From Camelus bactrianus (taxonomy: Eukaryota; Chordata; Mammalia; Artiodactyla; Camelidae), in the NCBI RefSeq assembly GCF_048773025.1, contig NC_133566.1, positions 8,407,501 to 8,471,500 on the forward strand: a stretch of DNA of 64,000 nt, in the 5' to 3' direction. Below, piece after piece: positions 12,641 through 25,409 of the stretch. The notes below the pieces were generated by a model. That model saw nothing but the letters and a program-made list of their open reading frames with translations, searched no databases and had not been told where the DNA came from. Within the stretch, counting starts at the first letter, position 1, and the number at the start of each line of letters is the position of its first letter. The position numbers and the translations under genes are program-made.

Positions 12641-12799
12641 ATATATTTGACTACATATTTAGATGGTTACTGAGAAGACACAAGTCTCTCTCCTGTGTTC
12701 TTTTGCTCCAGTTCATTAAACTGTGGCTCAGCGGCTTAGCAAATACCTTTGGTTGTATGGAGTACAACCAAATAAATCATTGATTCTACAAATTTATGA

Positions 12800-13400
12800 T
12801 TTGTCTCAAGTCACAGCTTCAGGATACATCTTCCCTAACCTTCTAATTTGGGAGATATAGCCCTCATGTGTCTGTTACTGCAGTTTGTGTATAACTGTAT
12901 CCTAGAAAATGTCACTCCACACTGAATTGATCTGTTTATGTGCTGTATCATCCATTGGGCAATACACTGCTTAAGGATACAGATTTTTGTAACTGTCTTT
13001 GTACTGCCACTTTTGTTTTTCACCTTATGTGTTATCATATAACATGAAGTCTGACTAAAATTAACTTCTAGGAAGACATTTCTTATTCATTCATTGTTCT
13101 TCTCCCATTACAATGTGAGCTCTCTGGAAGCAGGGGATGACTTGTATTTGTCTCTTTATTACCAGCTACCATCCCAGTATTAGAGCACACACAAACCTTC
13201 TATACATTCTGGAATGAAAAGCACATAATATTAAGTAATGGACGGCGTGTTTAAAATGACCCAATCATCCCTTTCATTCAGAGATGGGGAAATGCTCTAA
13301 ATGGTAGTATAATTTTCCAAGAGCATAAAGCCAACTAGTGAGAGAAATGTGATTAGACTGATTCTCCTGTAGCCAGTTCATGGCTTTCTGGTATCATCCA
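12800..13400. mobile_element. Ancient L2/MIR-type remnants
   Basis: Positions 13,095-13,200 contain 'acaatgtgagctctctggaagcag', similar to the L2 3' 'agaatgtaagctccatgagggcag'. Positions about 13,270-13,390 contain 'agagatggggaaatgctct' and 'agccaactagtgagaga', similar to an antisense MIR. Both are low-confidence fossil fragments. Confidence 0.35.
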
Positions 13401-13409
13401 GTGTATTTT

Positions 13410-15410
13410 TGGATGTATGTTTTAGTTTCAGCTCGTCTATCCCTTAGGCAGCCACAACCTGAACAAAAGAGAGGAGCTGTTGAGTTTCTGAAATGATTAT
13501 GAGAGCCCAAAGACTGCATATGAATTAAGGACAAAAGCCTTCCTAGGATCCTCACATCAGTATATTCCTTCCCTTTGGCCATGAATACACTCAGCAGCTT
13601 AGACAGGTATCATAAGGGAAAAAAAATTTCTACATCCTAAACCATTCTCTACCCTGAGAATGTTGATATTTTCTATTATGTTTGAATATCTTTCTTAAAA
13701 AAAAAGAAAGAAAACTTATCTCACTTGGACAGGCTGACATCCAGCCAAAAGTAATTTTCAGCATTCCCTTGGTTTTAGCCAGGGAAAGGGTGATTATAGA
13801 AAGACAGTCCCACCATGCCTTTAGGGTTCATGAATCAACATCCTTATTTTTCTCATCCACACTATGGACACTGACACTTTGGTGAACTAAACTTAAGAAA
13901 GAACAGCCCATTCCCACCAAGGTGCGCTAGACTAGAGCACGCATGTGCAATGGAGAGCAAGGCAATTCTGTCTAGAGTTGTTCTCTTGGTTACCTTGTCA
14001 CCCTGGTGACGTGGAAAGGCATACTGGATCTGACTGCAAAAGGATAATGGAGTGATACTGAGATGCGGTCAAGAACATAAAGCAAGAAATATATGTTTCC
14101 CTTTCTGGTCACAGAAATAGTATCAATTCTTTCAACTTACTGAAAGGAAAAAAGGCACCAAAAACCAAAACTATTGTTTTTAACTTTGTTGTTTCTATAT
14201 CTAGGCTTTCCTCCAGCTGGACCTGATTGTAGATTCCTAAACATGCTAGCAGGTGTCATCATGGCTTTGCTCAAACTGCTGCATAGGTCAGGAATGCACC
14301 TGGACACTGACCCCCTCTCTGGCCCACACTCTGGTTATAAATCATGATTGAAAACTAAGTATGATAAGAAATGACACACTTCCAGTGGATTAGGATGAGC
14401 AGTGCCTAACCAAAGCAGAGTTAGCATAAGAAAAATCAGGAGAGAGGAATGACACAGAAATCAGGCAAGTCAAACAGATCAATCAAGTTAAATAAAACTA
14501 AAATATTTTGTAAAATTAAAACTGAAAAGTATTTATAAGCAGTGCTGTAGAAATGGAAATCAGATCAATTTGGCTCAGACAAAGAATGGGAGGTGAGTAA
14601 ACTTATAAAATCCAACTCTTGTAATTATTTTAGTTCATATTCAATTTCTTCAAAAAGTTATTTTAAAAAATAAATAAATTTCTTGTTTTAAAAAATACAG
14701 TTAGGAGGTTCAGTACTTAAATATTTTCTCTTCAGTGGTGCATGTTAATTCAAAGTAAGAAGATGACTATATTGTGAATGACTTCAATTTACAACAATGG
14801 TCCTAAGGCAATGTTCCAAGAGATCACTTCATCAAAGTGATTTTGTTAAGAAATGGCATCTTTCATAGAAACAACAATTGGAACAATTAATTGGTTTCAA
14901 TTTTAATTAAATGACGATCTCTTTAGCTCTGATTCAATTACAACAGCTAGATAAATCTAGACAGCAACATTTAGCTAATTTAATTAGATATGGCATTGCT
15001 TTTCTGTATTCCACTATGAATAACTAGTTGGGGGCCAGTGTTTCTCCTACACAAAGTTCTCTGTACTTTCATTGGACAGACATAGGTAAACAATAGGCAA
15101 ATTAAAACTACCTGAATGACATTTACATTTTTTTCAATTTTTATTTTTGGAAAGATTTTATGATGAATGGCAAATAATTGTCTTTTTCTCTGTTTACAAT
15201 AAAATCCTCGACAAAAGAATTGTTTAATTTTATCAAGACATAAATTTAAAAATGATTTTGAGATAGTAAGGACTGATTTCACTATAGAAAACCTAATCCT
15301 ACCTACCTTCACTACTTTTTAATTATTTTATAAAAACTGCCTTTTAATCTTTTAGTTCAATACTTAGTCCAGAGTTGCAGTATTAAAGGAAAAAAAACAC
15401 GCTGAATAAC
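13410..15410. other. Intergenic sequence; ORF-bearing but unassigned
   Basis: No gene is recognised. A 110-codon minus-strand frame lies at 14,980-15,312, but its lysine/phenylalanine/isoleucine-rich translation matches no family I know and is expected by chance in AT-rich DNA. Positions 14,560-14,990 are repeat-free and rich in 'aattaa/taatta' words. Confidence 0.4.
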
Positions 15411-15464
15411 AAATGAAAGTCAATTTTATTCCAATGGTATTACAACAGGGGAGAGATACTGAAC

Positions 15465-15507
15465 TTTATTCCACCAAAACAAAGAGTCTTTGTTTTGGTG
15501 GAATAAA
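15465..15507. repeat. Perfect 21-bp inverted repeat with a 1-bp centre
   Basis: The left arm, 15,465-15,485, begins 'tttattccaccaaaac'. The right arm, 15,487-15,507, ends 'gttttggtggaataaa' and is its exact reverse complement. Only one base, 15,486, separates them. The symmetry stops at both outer edges (15,464 and 15,508 do not pair). Surrounding sequence from about 15,415 to 15,990 may belong to an unassigned repeat. Confidence 0.9.
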
Positions 15508-15509
15508 AA

Positions 15510-17030
15510 AAGTAAAGAGTAAACTTTCTCCTATTCTCACAACAGGAGGTAGTTTTACAACCTGGAACAAGAAGCCTACTGAAGTCAGGACCCTCTCCTT
15601 CCACAGAGAATGGGAGATAGAGGTGCAATCTTTCCTCCATGTTTATATTACAAGAGATGCTTCGTAGGTCCTTGAGAAAGACATTACCTGACTCATAAAG
15701 TTGACAAGAGGCTTTTAAGGGGATTTAGACATATTTCAGAGGGGCAGAGAAATAGTTTGCAACTGCAAATCTCCTAAATTAAACACTGAAAGAAAAAGAT
15801 AATAAGGGGCTCGAGTCAAGAAGAAACCAAATCTAAAGCTTAATCAATCTGATGGAAATGTTAAGGCCTTCTTAGTTATAGTCAAAGAGCATTTAGGAAT
15901 GAGGTCTCTACAATCCTTTCTGCCTTTTTCTCATGACCCTTAACAAGGTGGTTGCTGCAGCTCCTGCCATTACATCTGCATTTTAGATGGAAAGAAAAGG
16001 AAGGGCAAAGGGCAAAAACAAGGAGGGTATGAGGTGAGTCTGGCTCTTTTTTAAAGGATTTTTTTAAAGTCAACCAAACAAATTAAACGTACAATGCAGT
16101 GGCCATTACTGAGTCTTACAGCCGTATCTATCTATGAGAAAAGCTAGAGAAGTAGTATGCATTTTTTTTTTTTTTTTGAGTCTGGGCATACTGCCACTCG
16201 AGTACAACTGGTTTATATAATGTTGTAATAGTAAAATTTATTTAATTTATTAAGAAAAGTAATAAAGTTTGATATTAATATTTTATTTTAACTATATGAT
16301 GTTTTCCCAAATAATAATTATAAATTATTATGATATTTTCCCAAATAGTAATTGTAAATTATTATGATATTTTCTTCTCAATTCAGTCTTTCCATATGTT
16401 ATTAAAGTTTGAGTTTAGGACTACCTTGGGAGCTTGTTACTGTATGTTCTTTGCACCTTTGTTCTGTTGCTTTTCCGCTGCCTTTATACCCCTGGCCTTT
16501 CATATTCAAAGGACTTTAAACATCATGAAATATCTCCTGATGCCATTGTTAAGTTTACTTTTAAGTTACATTTGTTTTTAGGTGCCATGCTTTATTCCCT
16601 TTCTTCTATCCTTAGGCATTCACAGTGATGTTCAAGGATTTTTGTAGACAGACATGAGGATTGAGTCTATGTTTCAAGGAAACTATCTCTTTCTATGCTG
16701 GGGTACATTTAATGAGTTTCTCCAGATTAGTCACTAAATCAGCTTACCCACTGCAAATTTAGACACTCAGAGTTTGCCAACATCATTCTAGACCAGGAGA
16801 ACTGGCAAAACTGTCTAGCAGGTCTTAACATAGTTATAACAGTTCATTTTTAATAGACATAAATAAAGTTGAAATATGAAATGCATAGGTAAATAACACT
16901 TTAAAAGACTGTTGGGGAATATGAAATGAGATCTTAAATAATGGAAAAGAAAACATATTCTTTTGTCAAATAAGGATATTCAATACAAAGTTTTTAATAT
17001 GAGAGTATCCATTCTCTGTAAACTGATACA
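15510..17030. other. Intergenic sequence with T-run and short tandem duplication
   Basis: No gene is seen. A homopolymer T-run lies at about 16,162-16,178. Positions 16,296-16,374 are 2.3 copies of a 34-bp unit ('atgatattttcccaaata...'), with the two full copies differing at about three positions. Confidence 0.5.
16296..16374. repeat. 34-bp tandem repeat, 2.3 copies
   Basis: Unit 1 spans 16,296-16,329, unit 2 spans 16,330-16,363, and an 11-bp partial unit spans 16,364-16,374. The copies are nearly identical, which suggests a fairly recent local duplication. Confidence 0.85.
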
Positions 17031-17034
17031 TGAA

Positions 17035-18990
17035 TTTAAGATGATCCTGGCACTAGGCCCAGGACCTGGCTTCACCAGCCCCAGGATCTCCTGGACTCTG
17101 CTCCACCCACCAGTAAGCCAGGTCCCCCAGAGTTCCACAGCCAGCCATCCTGGCCCCACCAATCAGCAGCTGGCAGCCTCAGCACAAGGCAGGGCCAGGC
17201 AAGCAACTGGACCAGGGGCTAGCCACAACTACCAAACTGCCTGCCACAACAAAGGGACCCACACAGCCCACATGGGGCATCCCTGTTGAATAGCTCTGGT
17301 GACCAGAGAGGAGTATACAGCTGGAACTTGTAGGACTTCTCCTACAAAAAGCCACTTCTCCAAGCTCAGGAAACATGACCAACCTACAAGATACACATAA
17401 ATAAAAACAGCAAGTTAGGCAAAATAAGGAAATAGAGGAACATGTTCCAAGTGAAGGAAAAAGATGAAACCCCAGAAGAAAAAGTGAAGTGGAAACAGGT
17501 AATCAACCTGAGAAAGACTTCAAAGTAATGATAATGAATATGATAGAAGAACTCAGGAGAAGAATGCATAAACAAAGAACGATGTTACAAGTTTTTAACA
17601 AAGAGTTAAAAAATATAAAGATTAACCAAACAGAGTGGAAGAATATAATAACTGAAATAAAAAATACAATAGAAGGAATCAATATTAGACTAAATGATAC
17701 AGAGGAATCTATCAGAGAGCTGGAAGACCGAGTAGTGGAAATCACTGAAGCTGGGGGGAAAAAAAAAGAAGAAAAAGAAATGAGGACATTTTTAAGAGAC
17801 CTCTGAGATTACATTTAGCATACTGACATTTGCATTAGCAGTCTCAGAGAAGAGGGAGAAGAAGGGGCAGAGAATATATCTGAAGACGTAATAGCTGAAA
17901 ACTTCCCTAACTTGGGAAAGAAAACAAGACATCCAAGTCTAGGAAGCAGAGTCCTAACAAGATCAACCCAAAGAGGACCACACCAAGACACACTGCAATT
18001 AAAATGGCAAAAAACTAAAAATAAAGAATATTAAAAGCAGCAAGGGAAAAGCAGTAAGTTACACACAAGGGAACTCCCAAAATGCTATCAGATGACTTCT
18101 CAACAGAAGCTCTGAAGGCCAGAAAGGAGTGGCACAATATGTTCAGTGTGATGAAAGGGAGAAAGCTAAAGCCAAGAATACTCTAGCTAGAAAGGCTTTC
18201 TTACAGATTTGGTCAAGAGACCAAAAGTTTTGCAGACAAGCAAAATCTCTAAGAGTAAGCACCACCAAACCAAATGTTAGAGATTTCTCTAAGTGAAAAA
18301 GAAAAGGCCACAAGTAGAAACATGAAAATTATGAAAGGAAAAAGCTCATTGAAAAGGACAATTATGCAATAATAGTAGTAAGTCAATCAACCATATACAA
18401 AGCTGGTAAAAAAGTTAAAAGACAAAAGTAGCCGTATCATATCTAAATCCACAATAAGTAGTTAAGGGATACACAAAACAAACAGATAAATTATGAGGTC
18501 AAAATTAGTAATCATGGGGCAGAGGAATAATCCTTTATATATACTCATCAAGGAAACAAGAGAGAAGGCTCAAATCAATAAAATTAGAAATGAAAAAGGA
18601 GAAGTTACAACCAATGCCACAGAAAACCAAAGCATCCAAGAGACTACAACAAACAACTATATGCCAATAAAATGAACAACTTAGGAGAAATGGGCAAGTT
18701 CCCAGAAATGTACAATTTCCCAGGATTGAACAAGGATCAAACAGAAAATATAACAGATTGACTACCAACAGTGAAATTGAACCAGTAAAAAACAAAAACA
18801 AAACAAAACAAATAAAAAACCTCACAATAAACAAAAGTCCAGGAGCAGAGGGTTTCAAGGTAATTTCTACCAAACATTTAAAGAGGAGTTAACACCTACC
18901 TTTCTCAAACTACTTTAAAAAATGGAGAAGGGGACACTTCCAAACTCATTCTCTGAGGTCAGTGTTACCATCATAAAATAAATGATAAAA
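17035..18990 (+). mobile_element. L1 LINE, 5' UTR + ORF1 + start of RT, internally deleted
   Basis: The GC-richer head, 17,045-17,400, is an L1 5' UTR; 'gcccacatggggcatcc' to 'ccacttctccaagctc' closely parallels 58,155-58,260 in the other old L1. ORF1 follows. A 105-codon piece at 17,489-17,806 has the heptad-rich coiled coil (LRRRMHKQ, INIRLNDTEESIRELEDRV). The ORF1 C-terminal domain is legible but stop-broken up to about 18,290 ('LSYRFGQETKSF-DKQ'). Typical inter-ORF text runs to about 18,525. Sequence then jumps into the pre-RT region of ORF2 ('INKIRNEKGEVTTNATENQ', 18,493-18,675) and ends inside RT near 'pvfLKLL...LPNSFSEV'. The whole endonuclease and all sequence after early RT are missing. 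It is an old, inactive copy. Confidence 0.85.
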
Positions 18991-18999
18991 ATCAGGCCA

Positions 19000-20585
19000 A
19001 TAATTTTTTTGGTTATATTTTATACAGGAATTATGTAATGTCAGAAGAATACTTTCTGTAATTATAAATTCCTCTGTTCTCATGAGACTTTATATGCAAT
19101 CTTTATTTGAAGTACCAGCTCTGCTGTAACTATTAGAGTTGCCTAGAATGACAGGTTAAACACCATGACTATTAAGGTACTTATGCTAGTTTGACCCCAT
19201 TGAAAATGAACATTATTTCTGGAAATAATCTTTCTCGTCATAAAAATTAAATTATTTCATCAGATCCAAAGCCACTTGTAGTTATTAATATGCAAGTATA
19301 ATTTCATGAGACTTGAAGTGTAGAATTAATTACCATTTTAATATTTGATCTTGCCTTTATATATTAAATGTTATTGAAGCCTTTCCTCTAGGTATAATAC
19401 ATATTAGGAATTTTGAATATGATGCCACTTAGGTGGAAATATGACAAATGTCATTGTCAAAATGGAAGGTCCAGAGCAATGTTGAATTAGTACAGTATTT
19501 ATAGAAGTATCAATATGAATGGTACCAGAGTAATTTATTTTCCAACCAACTGGGGGCATAGGCTTAGATTTCATGCTCTCACCATTCTCCTCAGCATAAT
19601 TAGAGGGCAATAAACACTCTCCAAAAGATGCACATGATTGAGGAACAGAAACAGATTTCAGAAATGCCTGGCTTAACTGATGTCCTGAGGAACTAAAAAG
19701 GCTGGAGGTCTCACTACATTATGCTATTCCTTCATATTGGGAAGGAGAGCATGAGAAGCTCTCTGCAGCTGCAAAAACATCCACTATCTCATTTCCCTTT
19801 TATAACCATAAGTCATATTTTCCCAGTTCTATGGTCAGAATTTGTGAATAATTATCTGTTCTTAAAAGAAGTGGGGATTCTTTGAAGAAGTAAGGAGATT
19901 TTGCAGACTGCATGTTGAATTGACTCTCAAATTAAAAAGCAGTGATGGATCTTCTGCAGTTAAATTTCAGCCACCATGGACAGCAAATTTGCAAATTAAC
20001 TGATTATTAGTTTGCTTTTTATATGTGTTGATATTCAAATTAACATCATCAAGACTGATACGTGGGGTCAGAGTGAGAACAGATGAGGAATCAGGCATGG
20101 CACTGGTACTCAAATTTAAGTGTATAAAATCATTCAAGAAATCACTCAAAAAAAAAAAAATTCACACTTAGTAAGTGCGGACCTAGGCAGAACACAACTG
20201 TTTTAATGGATGACAAAGAGGATCAGGTTCAAATACTCCTTACAAATTTATATCCAAATCTTTGCCTTACTCTCCTCAAATTAACTTCAGAATTTCTGTG
20301 GTTTTTCAGTTAACTAGGTAAGAAAAAAATAGGTATTTCAGTTATGTTGCTTCAGGGTTTAACTGAAGCATGAGTTTGATAATAATACTGTGCTTGTGTA
20401 GAAAACACAGATCATACAGTGAAAGGGAATTTTAAAATGACATCAAATACACATGCTGAAATTCCATTACAAAGTGAGATAATGGAAAGAAATGATAAGT
20501 GTGCTCTTGTTCTTTATTCTCAAAATTGCACAAATGATAGAAATAAATATTCAATTATTGACCAAATTAAATGATGCCTAGTTAT
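19000..20585. other. Intergenic sequence, no gene seen
   Basis: AT-rich sequence with an A-run at about 20,147-20,160. No recognised gene or repeat. Confidence 0.45.
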
Positions 20586-20587
20586 AA

Positions 20588-21026
20588 TGGGTTGAATTAT
20601 GTCCTCCCAGAATTCATGTCCACCTGAAACCTCAGATTTTGACTTCTTTGTCTGGAAACCGAGTCTTTGTAGAAGTAACTACAATGAGCTCAGATCATGC
20701 TGGGCTGTAAATCCAATGACAGTTGTCCTTAAAAAGAGGACAGGACACTCAAAGATGCACAAAGGAAAGAAGGCCATGTGATAATGGAGCCAGAGATTAG
20801 AGTGACTCAGTACAAAAGAAAGGAATGCTAAAGACTGCTGGCAATGACCAGAAGCTACGAGAGAGTCACAGAACAGATTCTTCTGAAAGTCCAGAATAAA
20901 CCAGCTTTGCTGATACCTTGTTTTCACACTTTCAGCCTACGGCACTATCAGGTAATAAATACCTGCTGATTTATGTCACCAATTTTGTAGTAATTTGTTA
21001 TGGCAGCCTTAGGAAATTAATGCATC
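20588..21026 (+). mobile_element. Fossil MaLR (MLT1-like) solo LTR
   Basis: The order of features matches a mammalian-apparent LTR retrotransposon (MaLR): 'gggttgaattatgtcctcc' start, 'gtctggaaaccgagtctttgt', 'aggccatgtgataatggag', 'aatgaccagaagctacg', and a terminal 'tttgttatggcagccttagg' followed by 'aattaatgca'. It looks like a complete-length but diverged solo LTR with no internal region, of old eutherian age. Confidence 0.7.
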
Positions 21027-21029
21027 AAT

Positions 21030-22575
21030 TAGTTAAAGGATAACACAGTGCATAATTTGCAAAAGAGAAAATGGGTCAAGGAAGCTGGGCCCAATTTTTC
21101 TATGCATGATTCTTTGATAAGAGAAATTTGTGCTAATATGTAGTATACACAGAACTCCCAATATTATCTTGAGACATTAGGCTGCCTCTCTTCTTCTTCT
21201 TCTTCAAGAAAAAAAAAATGTTGGCAAAGCAGAATAAATTACACCAAAGATAACATGGAAAATATCTGATGACACAGGGTTCCTACACTATATACACGAA
21301 AGTAAATACCAATTGATCTAGAGAGCTATAGAAATGAAAAATATATAAAAAATTGAATGAAATACATGATATATTTTATGATATTAGAGAAGAGAAGAAA
21401 CAAAACAATGTAAGAAGAGGTTTTTTTTGCTATCTTTGACTAATCAAAGTTTGAAAAATTTATAAAAAAAATGTACACTGTGAGCTGATATAAAACCCGA
21501 ACTGCAACCTGTCACCAACAATCTGCAATTCACATAGCCCATCAATTATGGATAAAAGAGTACAAATTCTATTTCAGAGCATCATTCATTTACCAGATTT
21601 CTTTTTGTTTAAGTAGTACACCCACAGGTGTCCCATACAGTTGATTTGGTCCCAGATCACCTAGATTATTCTGTCTTAAAAATTGCAGTAATCTAATGAT
21701 ATTTAATGATCAGTATGATATAGTGCTATAACTTATCCTCACTTTTGTTTCTAAATATTTTAAAATATAAATATCGTAGAATCAGTTTTTTGTTGCTAAC
21801 AAACATTCCCAAAAAATTTGGAATTCATGCTTTAAATTTTATTTTTTGCATTTTGCAACCACTTGAATATGTGTTTTGTGCTAGTCTCAGTATGCTGATA
21901 GCTGGTATTGTGGCTGGACTGGCCCATCTGGTTCTTACTATGATTGCAAGATGCCCTCAGAAATGACCATCAGAAACTTTGAAAGGGACAAAATTTATGA
22001 CTTAGAAACCTTGGAAACTACATGACATACTTGGGGCCACATGTCAAGATCACAGGTAAAGAATGAGAGATGGAGAGCATGCAGGCCAGGGGGTCTGCTT
22101 TTACTGGGCTCCTGGGTTGGCATCTTGGGGTTTGGCAAGCTCTTTATTTATTGGTGAATTTAAAACATAAGAGCAGGAATTTAAAGTGCAGAAAGAGATA
22201 AACAAACAAACAAACAAAAATAAGAGTCCTAAATGGCAGTTATCTAAGAAACCTGGGGTAGGGGAGTGTCTACCTCTTTATCTAGTGATATGGCTAGCAA
22301 CTTGTTTACTCAAGATAGCTGTCTTTGAAGTGGATGCCTTGGCAATCAAAGCTTAAGTCAACACTTCTATTACAAAAAAGAAAAACTCTCAGGGCTTACA
22401 CTAAAATATGTCATAAAAACTGAATCATCTTCTTAAACAATCTTACACACAAACATACACCTATACACAAGCACACACATTTACACACATGATTTCTATA
22501 CCATTTTAAACCACTTAAGGTCTTCCTAAAATTCATCCTTAAATACTCTAATGATTCTCTGATCTCAAGAATTGC
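21030..22575. other. Intergenic sequence with an unassigned repeat
   Basis: Positions about 21,930-22,390 ('tggggccacatgtcaagatc', 'gcttttactgggctcctggg', 'ggtgaatttaaaacataaga') have the feel of an interspersed retroelement-derived repeat. I cannot name the family. The rest shows no gene. Confidence 0.35.
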
Positions 22576-22578
22576 TGC

Positions 22579-22700
22579 AGAGTGGAGAGTATAGCTCGGT
22601 GGTAATGCACAAGCCTAGTATACATGAGGTCCTGTGTTCAAACCCCAGTACACACCTCCATTTAAAAAACTAAAGAAAAAAAGAAAAATAATAATTTTTG
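22579..22700 (+). mobile_element. Camelid tRNA-derived SINE, degraded copy
   Basis: It has the same architecture as the SINE at 8,562-8,693: 'gtatagctcggtggtaatg' (A box), 'aggtcctgtgttcaaacccc' (B box), then an A-rich tail. It has more substitutions than the other copy, so it is probably older. No clear flanking duplication was found. Confidence 0.82.
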
Positions 22701-22709
22701 CAAATAATT

Positions 22710-23580
22710 TTCTATAAAATGCATTCAATTCTGTTGTCTATGAATCACACAAATAAAACAAAAAGAAAAAATTATTATGAATATTAAAATAGTATGGATT
22801 CTTCAAGATCATTTTTTTGTTTTTAATACAATGATCTATAGGAAGTCTCCACAGAAAAGTTTTATAATTTTTTCAAAATACCCTTTTTCATATACTTATT
22901 AGTATCTGTATCCTATAAACTCCTCCAAATACGGTCCTTTCATTTCCCTTCCAAAATAATTTGTCAATCATCCAATTGACTGACATGATTTTACAAAAAT
23001 GTTGTTTTTTTGAAAAATCTATCCCTATCACATCAATGATAATGTTTTGGTATTTTACTCTCTTTTGTAATTTTTTATTTCAAATATTTTGCTTATTAAA
23101 AGTAAAAACACACACAATGGATGAAAATCATTGCACATGGTCTTATTTCTTTCTGGAATTATTATTCCCTGTTTAGATCTGTACTTGATAAATAGTAAGT
23201 TTCAAAAAATACATGTTAAATAGAGTTTAACCATGGAATTCTAATTATTTCCTTTCCTATGTTAGCAATATTTTTCAAATTTCTAAGCTTAATTTTTTCA
23301 TCTATATGAAATGAAAAATTAAATACCTACCTTCAAGGATTGATTTATACATTAAGAAAATTTATATAACAGCATTTAACAAATTTATTAGCTTATAGGA
23401 AGAACTTAATGTGACTTCCTCTTCTTTTCTGTTAAAATTTTTTGATCTATGAATACGACGTATGCTGTGAATTATTTACCTATGATTGGTTTTTAAAAGC
23501 CCTGATTAAAAAAAAATGAATTTGTCAAATGATAAATGCAGTGATGATTTATTCTTCTATGTTGGGACTAAACTGAATTT
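22710..23580. other. AT-rich intergenic sequence, nothing recognised
   Basis: No gene is supported. Frames are short and low in complexity. Confidence 0.45.
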
Positions 23581-23582
23581 AT

Positions 23583-23800
23583 AAGACATAGATTTGCAGA
23601 TACTAACTACTATATGTAAAACAGATAAACAACAAGTTTATGCTGTATAGCACAGGGAACTAGATTCAATATCTTGTAGTAACCTATTATGAAAAAGAAT
23701 AGGAAACTGAATATATGTATGTATATGTATGACTGAACTATTATGCTGTACACCAGAAACTGACACGTTGTAAGCTGACTATACTTAAATTGAAAATAAT
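23583..23800 (+). mobile_element. L1 3' end, truncated
   Basis: Plus-strand copy of the same L1 tail as at 181-406. It starts at 'agatttgcagatactaac', passes 'tgtatagcacagggaact' and 'attatgctgtacaccagaaa', and ends with an 'aattgaaaataa' tail. No ORF2 remains. Confidence 0.8.
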
Positions 23801-23804
23801 CAAT

Positions 23805-24860
23805 TCAGGCACAATTTTAACATTTTATTAAATATCAACTTTACCTCAAACGTAATGCTTATTTATAAGGGGGATTTGGTAAAGACAGAAAATATCAAAA
23901 GTTAAAAATTACCTTTAAGCCCCTGCTTCAGTCCTCCCTTGCCTCAAAGATAAAGTCTTTTTTTCCCCAACCCAATTTCATTTCTAAGAAGTAAGCATAT
24001 CAATGGTTTAGAGGAGGTTCTTCTCAGGCTTTTCAATATAATCTCACTTGTATGATGTATGTAAGAGTAAACCTTCATTGAAGATGCATTCTACCAATGT
24101 ACTGGATACCTTTCTTTTCTCCCCATACCCACTTCCACCCTTCTCGGCCCTGATCTGTGTCCTGGATAGCTTTCTTGCTCTCTGTCTTCCAATTCAATTC
24201 CCCTGCTAAAGGCATTAACAGAAGTTAAGAAGATGAAGAGAAAATAACATTACAGCATTTGTTACCCAGATCCCTTACACCAAGTTTCTGTGCACAGGTT
24301 TTACCTTTCAGTGTAAACACCAGCTCTGTGCGCAGGCTGCCCTACACATCCAGCTATGTCTCTGGGTTCAGAGTCTGCTTCTTCCCTTTATAATTTCAAG
24401 CTTAGTGATGTCAATAGCTTTCTGTTTCACTAGCCTTGAGATACTGTATCTTCCTTTCCCTAAGTCCTTTGTGAATAGCTTTTGTTATGTTTTATTATTG
24501 TTAAACTCTCCTCAGTTATAAGTCTGAGTGGCCCATCTTTTTGTTGCCTGGGTCTGGACTGGTATATTTATATGTATATGCATTTCTGTACTCATGAGTA
24601 TCTTCCCACTAGAATGTAGTATACTAGGTAAGTAAACAGTTTACGTAATTTTTTTCATAGGCTTTTGTTTTCTCAATAGAGAAAATCACCATGTAAACAA
24701 TGGGCCTTTATTACTTGCTTTTAAAATATCAAATTAACATCTTCTTTGTTCTGGGATGACAAATGGAATCCATCTATATGTTTATATAAATAATATATTC
24801 ATATTTATATATAAATTTATATAATGGCAGTACTATATACAAGAAAAGAGTATGTGAGAA
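23805..24860. other. Intergenic sequence, possible LTR-type repeat
   Basis: Positions about 24,140-24,570 are less AT-rich and end in 'gagtggcccatctttttgttgcc', then 'ctggactggtata', which resembles the ends of some ERVL-class LTRs. Family not assigned. No gene is seen. Confidence 0.25.
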
Positions 24861-24864
24861 ACAA

Positions 24865-25405
24865 CTAAAAACTCTCTAAAAATTCCACTAATTCAAGGTC
24901 ATCAAACAAGGACATAGACATTTTCACAGCAAAAACCATCAAAACCATCACTCTGACATGATCAATTACAAACACAATCTTTTCTGTAAGCTGTATAGCT
25001 CTTTGAGAGAGCTTGAAAGTAATCCTGAAGATTTGGGATGGATGGTTTGTTTTGTTTTTGCTTTTTTCTTTTGTGCAGATCTTTTTGTCCATCAGACATA
25101 TTTCTATACATATGTTAGTTAAAATCAATGCATCCTTATAAAGCCCTCCTGCCAAAACACACAAAATTCCATGAATGACATTATTGGGGCCTATTAGGGA
25201 TCTATAAATATACTGATGTTCATTTCCTGCACCTTCCATACTTAGTTCTTGCCTGTTTCTCATTCACTGTCATTCTCTTTCTTGTGATCCTGCACGAGGC
25301 AAACCTTTTGAAGGGTTGTGTTTCTTTAGATACAAATTCTGGGATGCACATATTCCACTGGCACTCTAGAAGTACCTGGGTATTTTCATTTCCTTGGATT
25401 TGCAA
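24865..25405 (-). other. Two overlapping minus-strand open frames, unassigned
   Basis: A 132-codon frame (25,263 to 24,865) and a 61-codon frame (25,405 to 25,220) overlap on the minus strand. The first reads 'MRNRQELSMEGAGNEHQY...' and ends '...LVEFLESF'. I do not recognise either as a protein family. Both are longer than most frames nearby, and the region is a little more GC-rich than its flanks. A decayed retrocopy or repeat is possible, but chance is equally likely. Confidence 0.2.
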
Positions 25406-25409
25406 TTCT

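Noticed and set aside
14980-15312. 110-codon minus-strand open frame
   Set aside because: It is Lys/Ile/Phe-rich with no recognised motif, in AT-rich single-copy DNA. A transposase origin was considered, but no signature was found.
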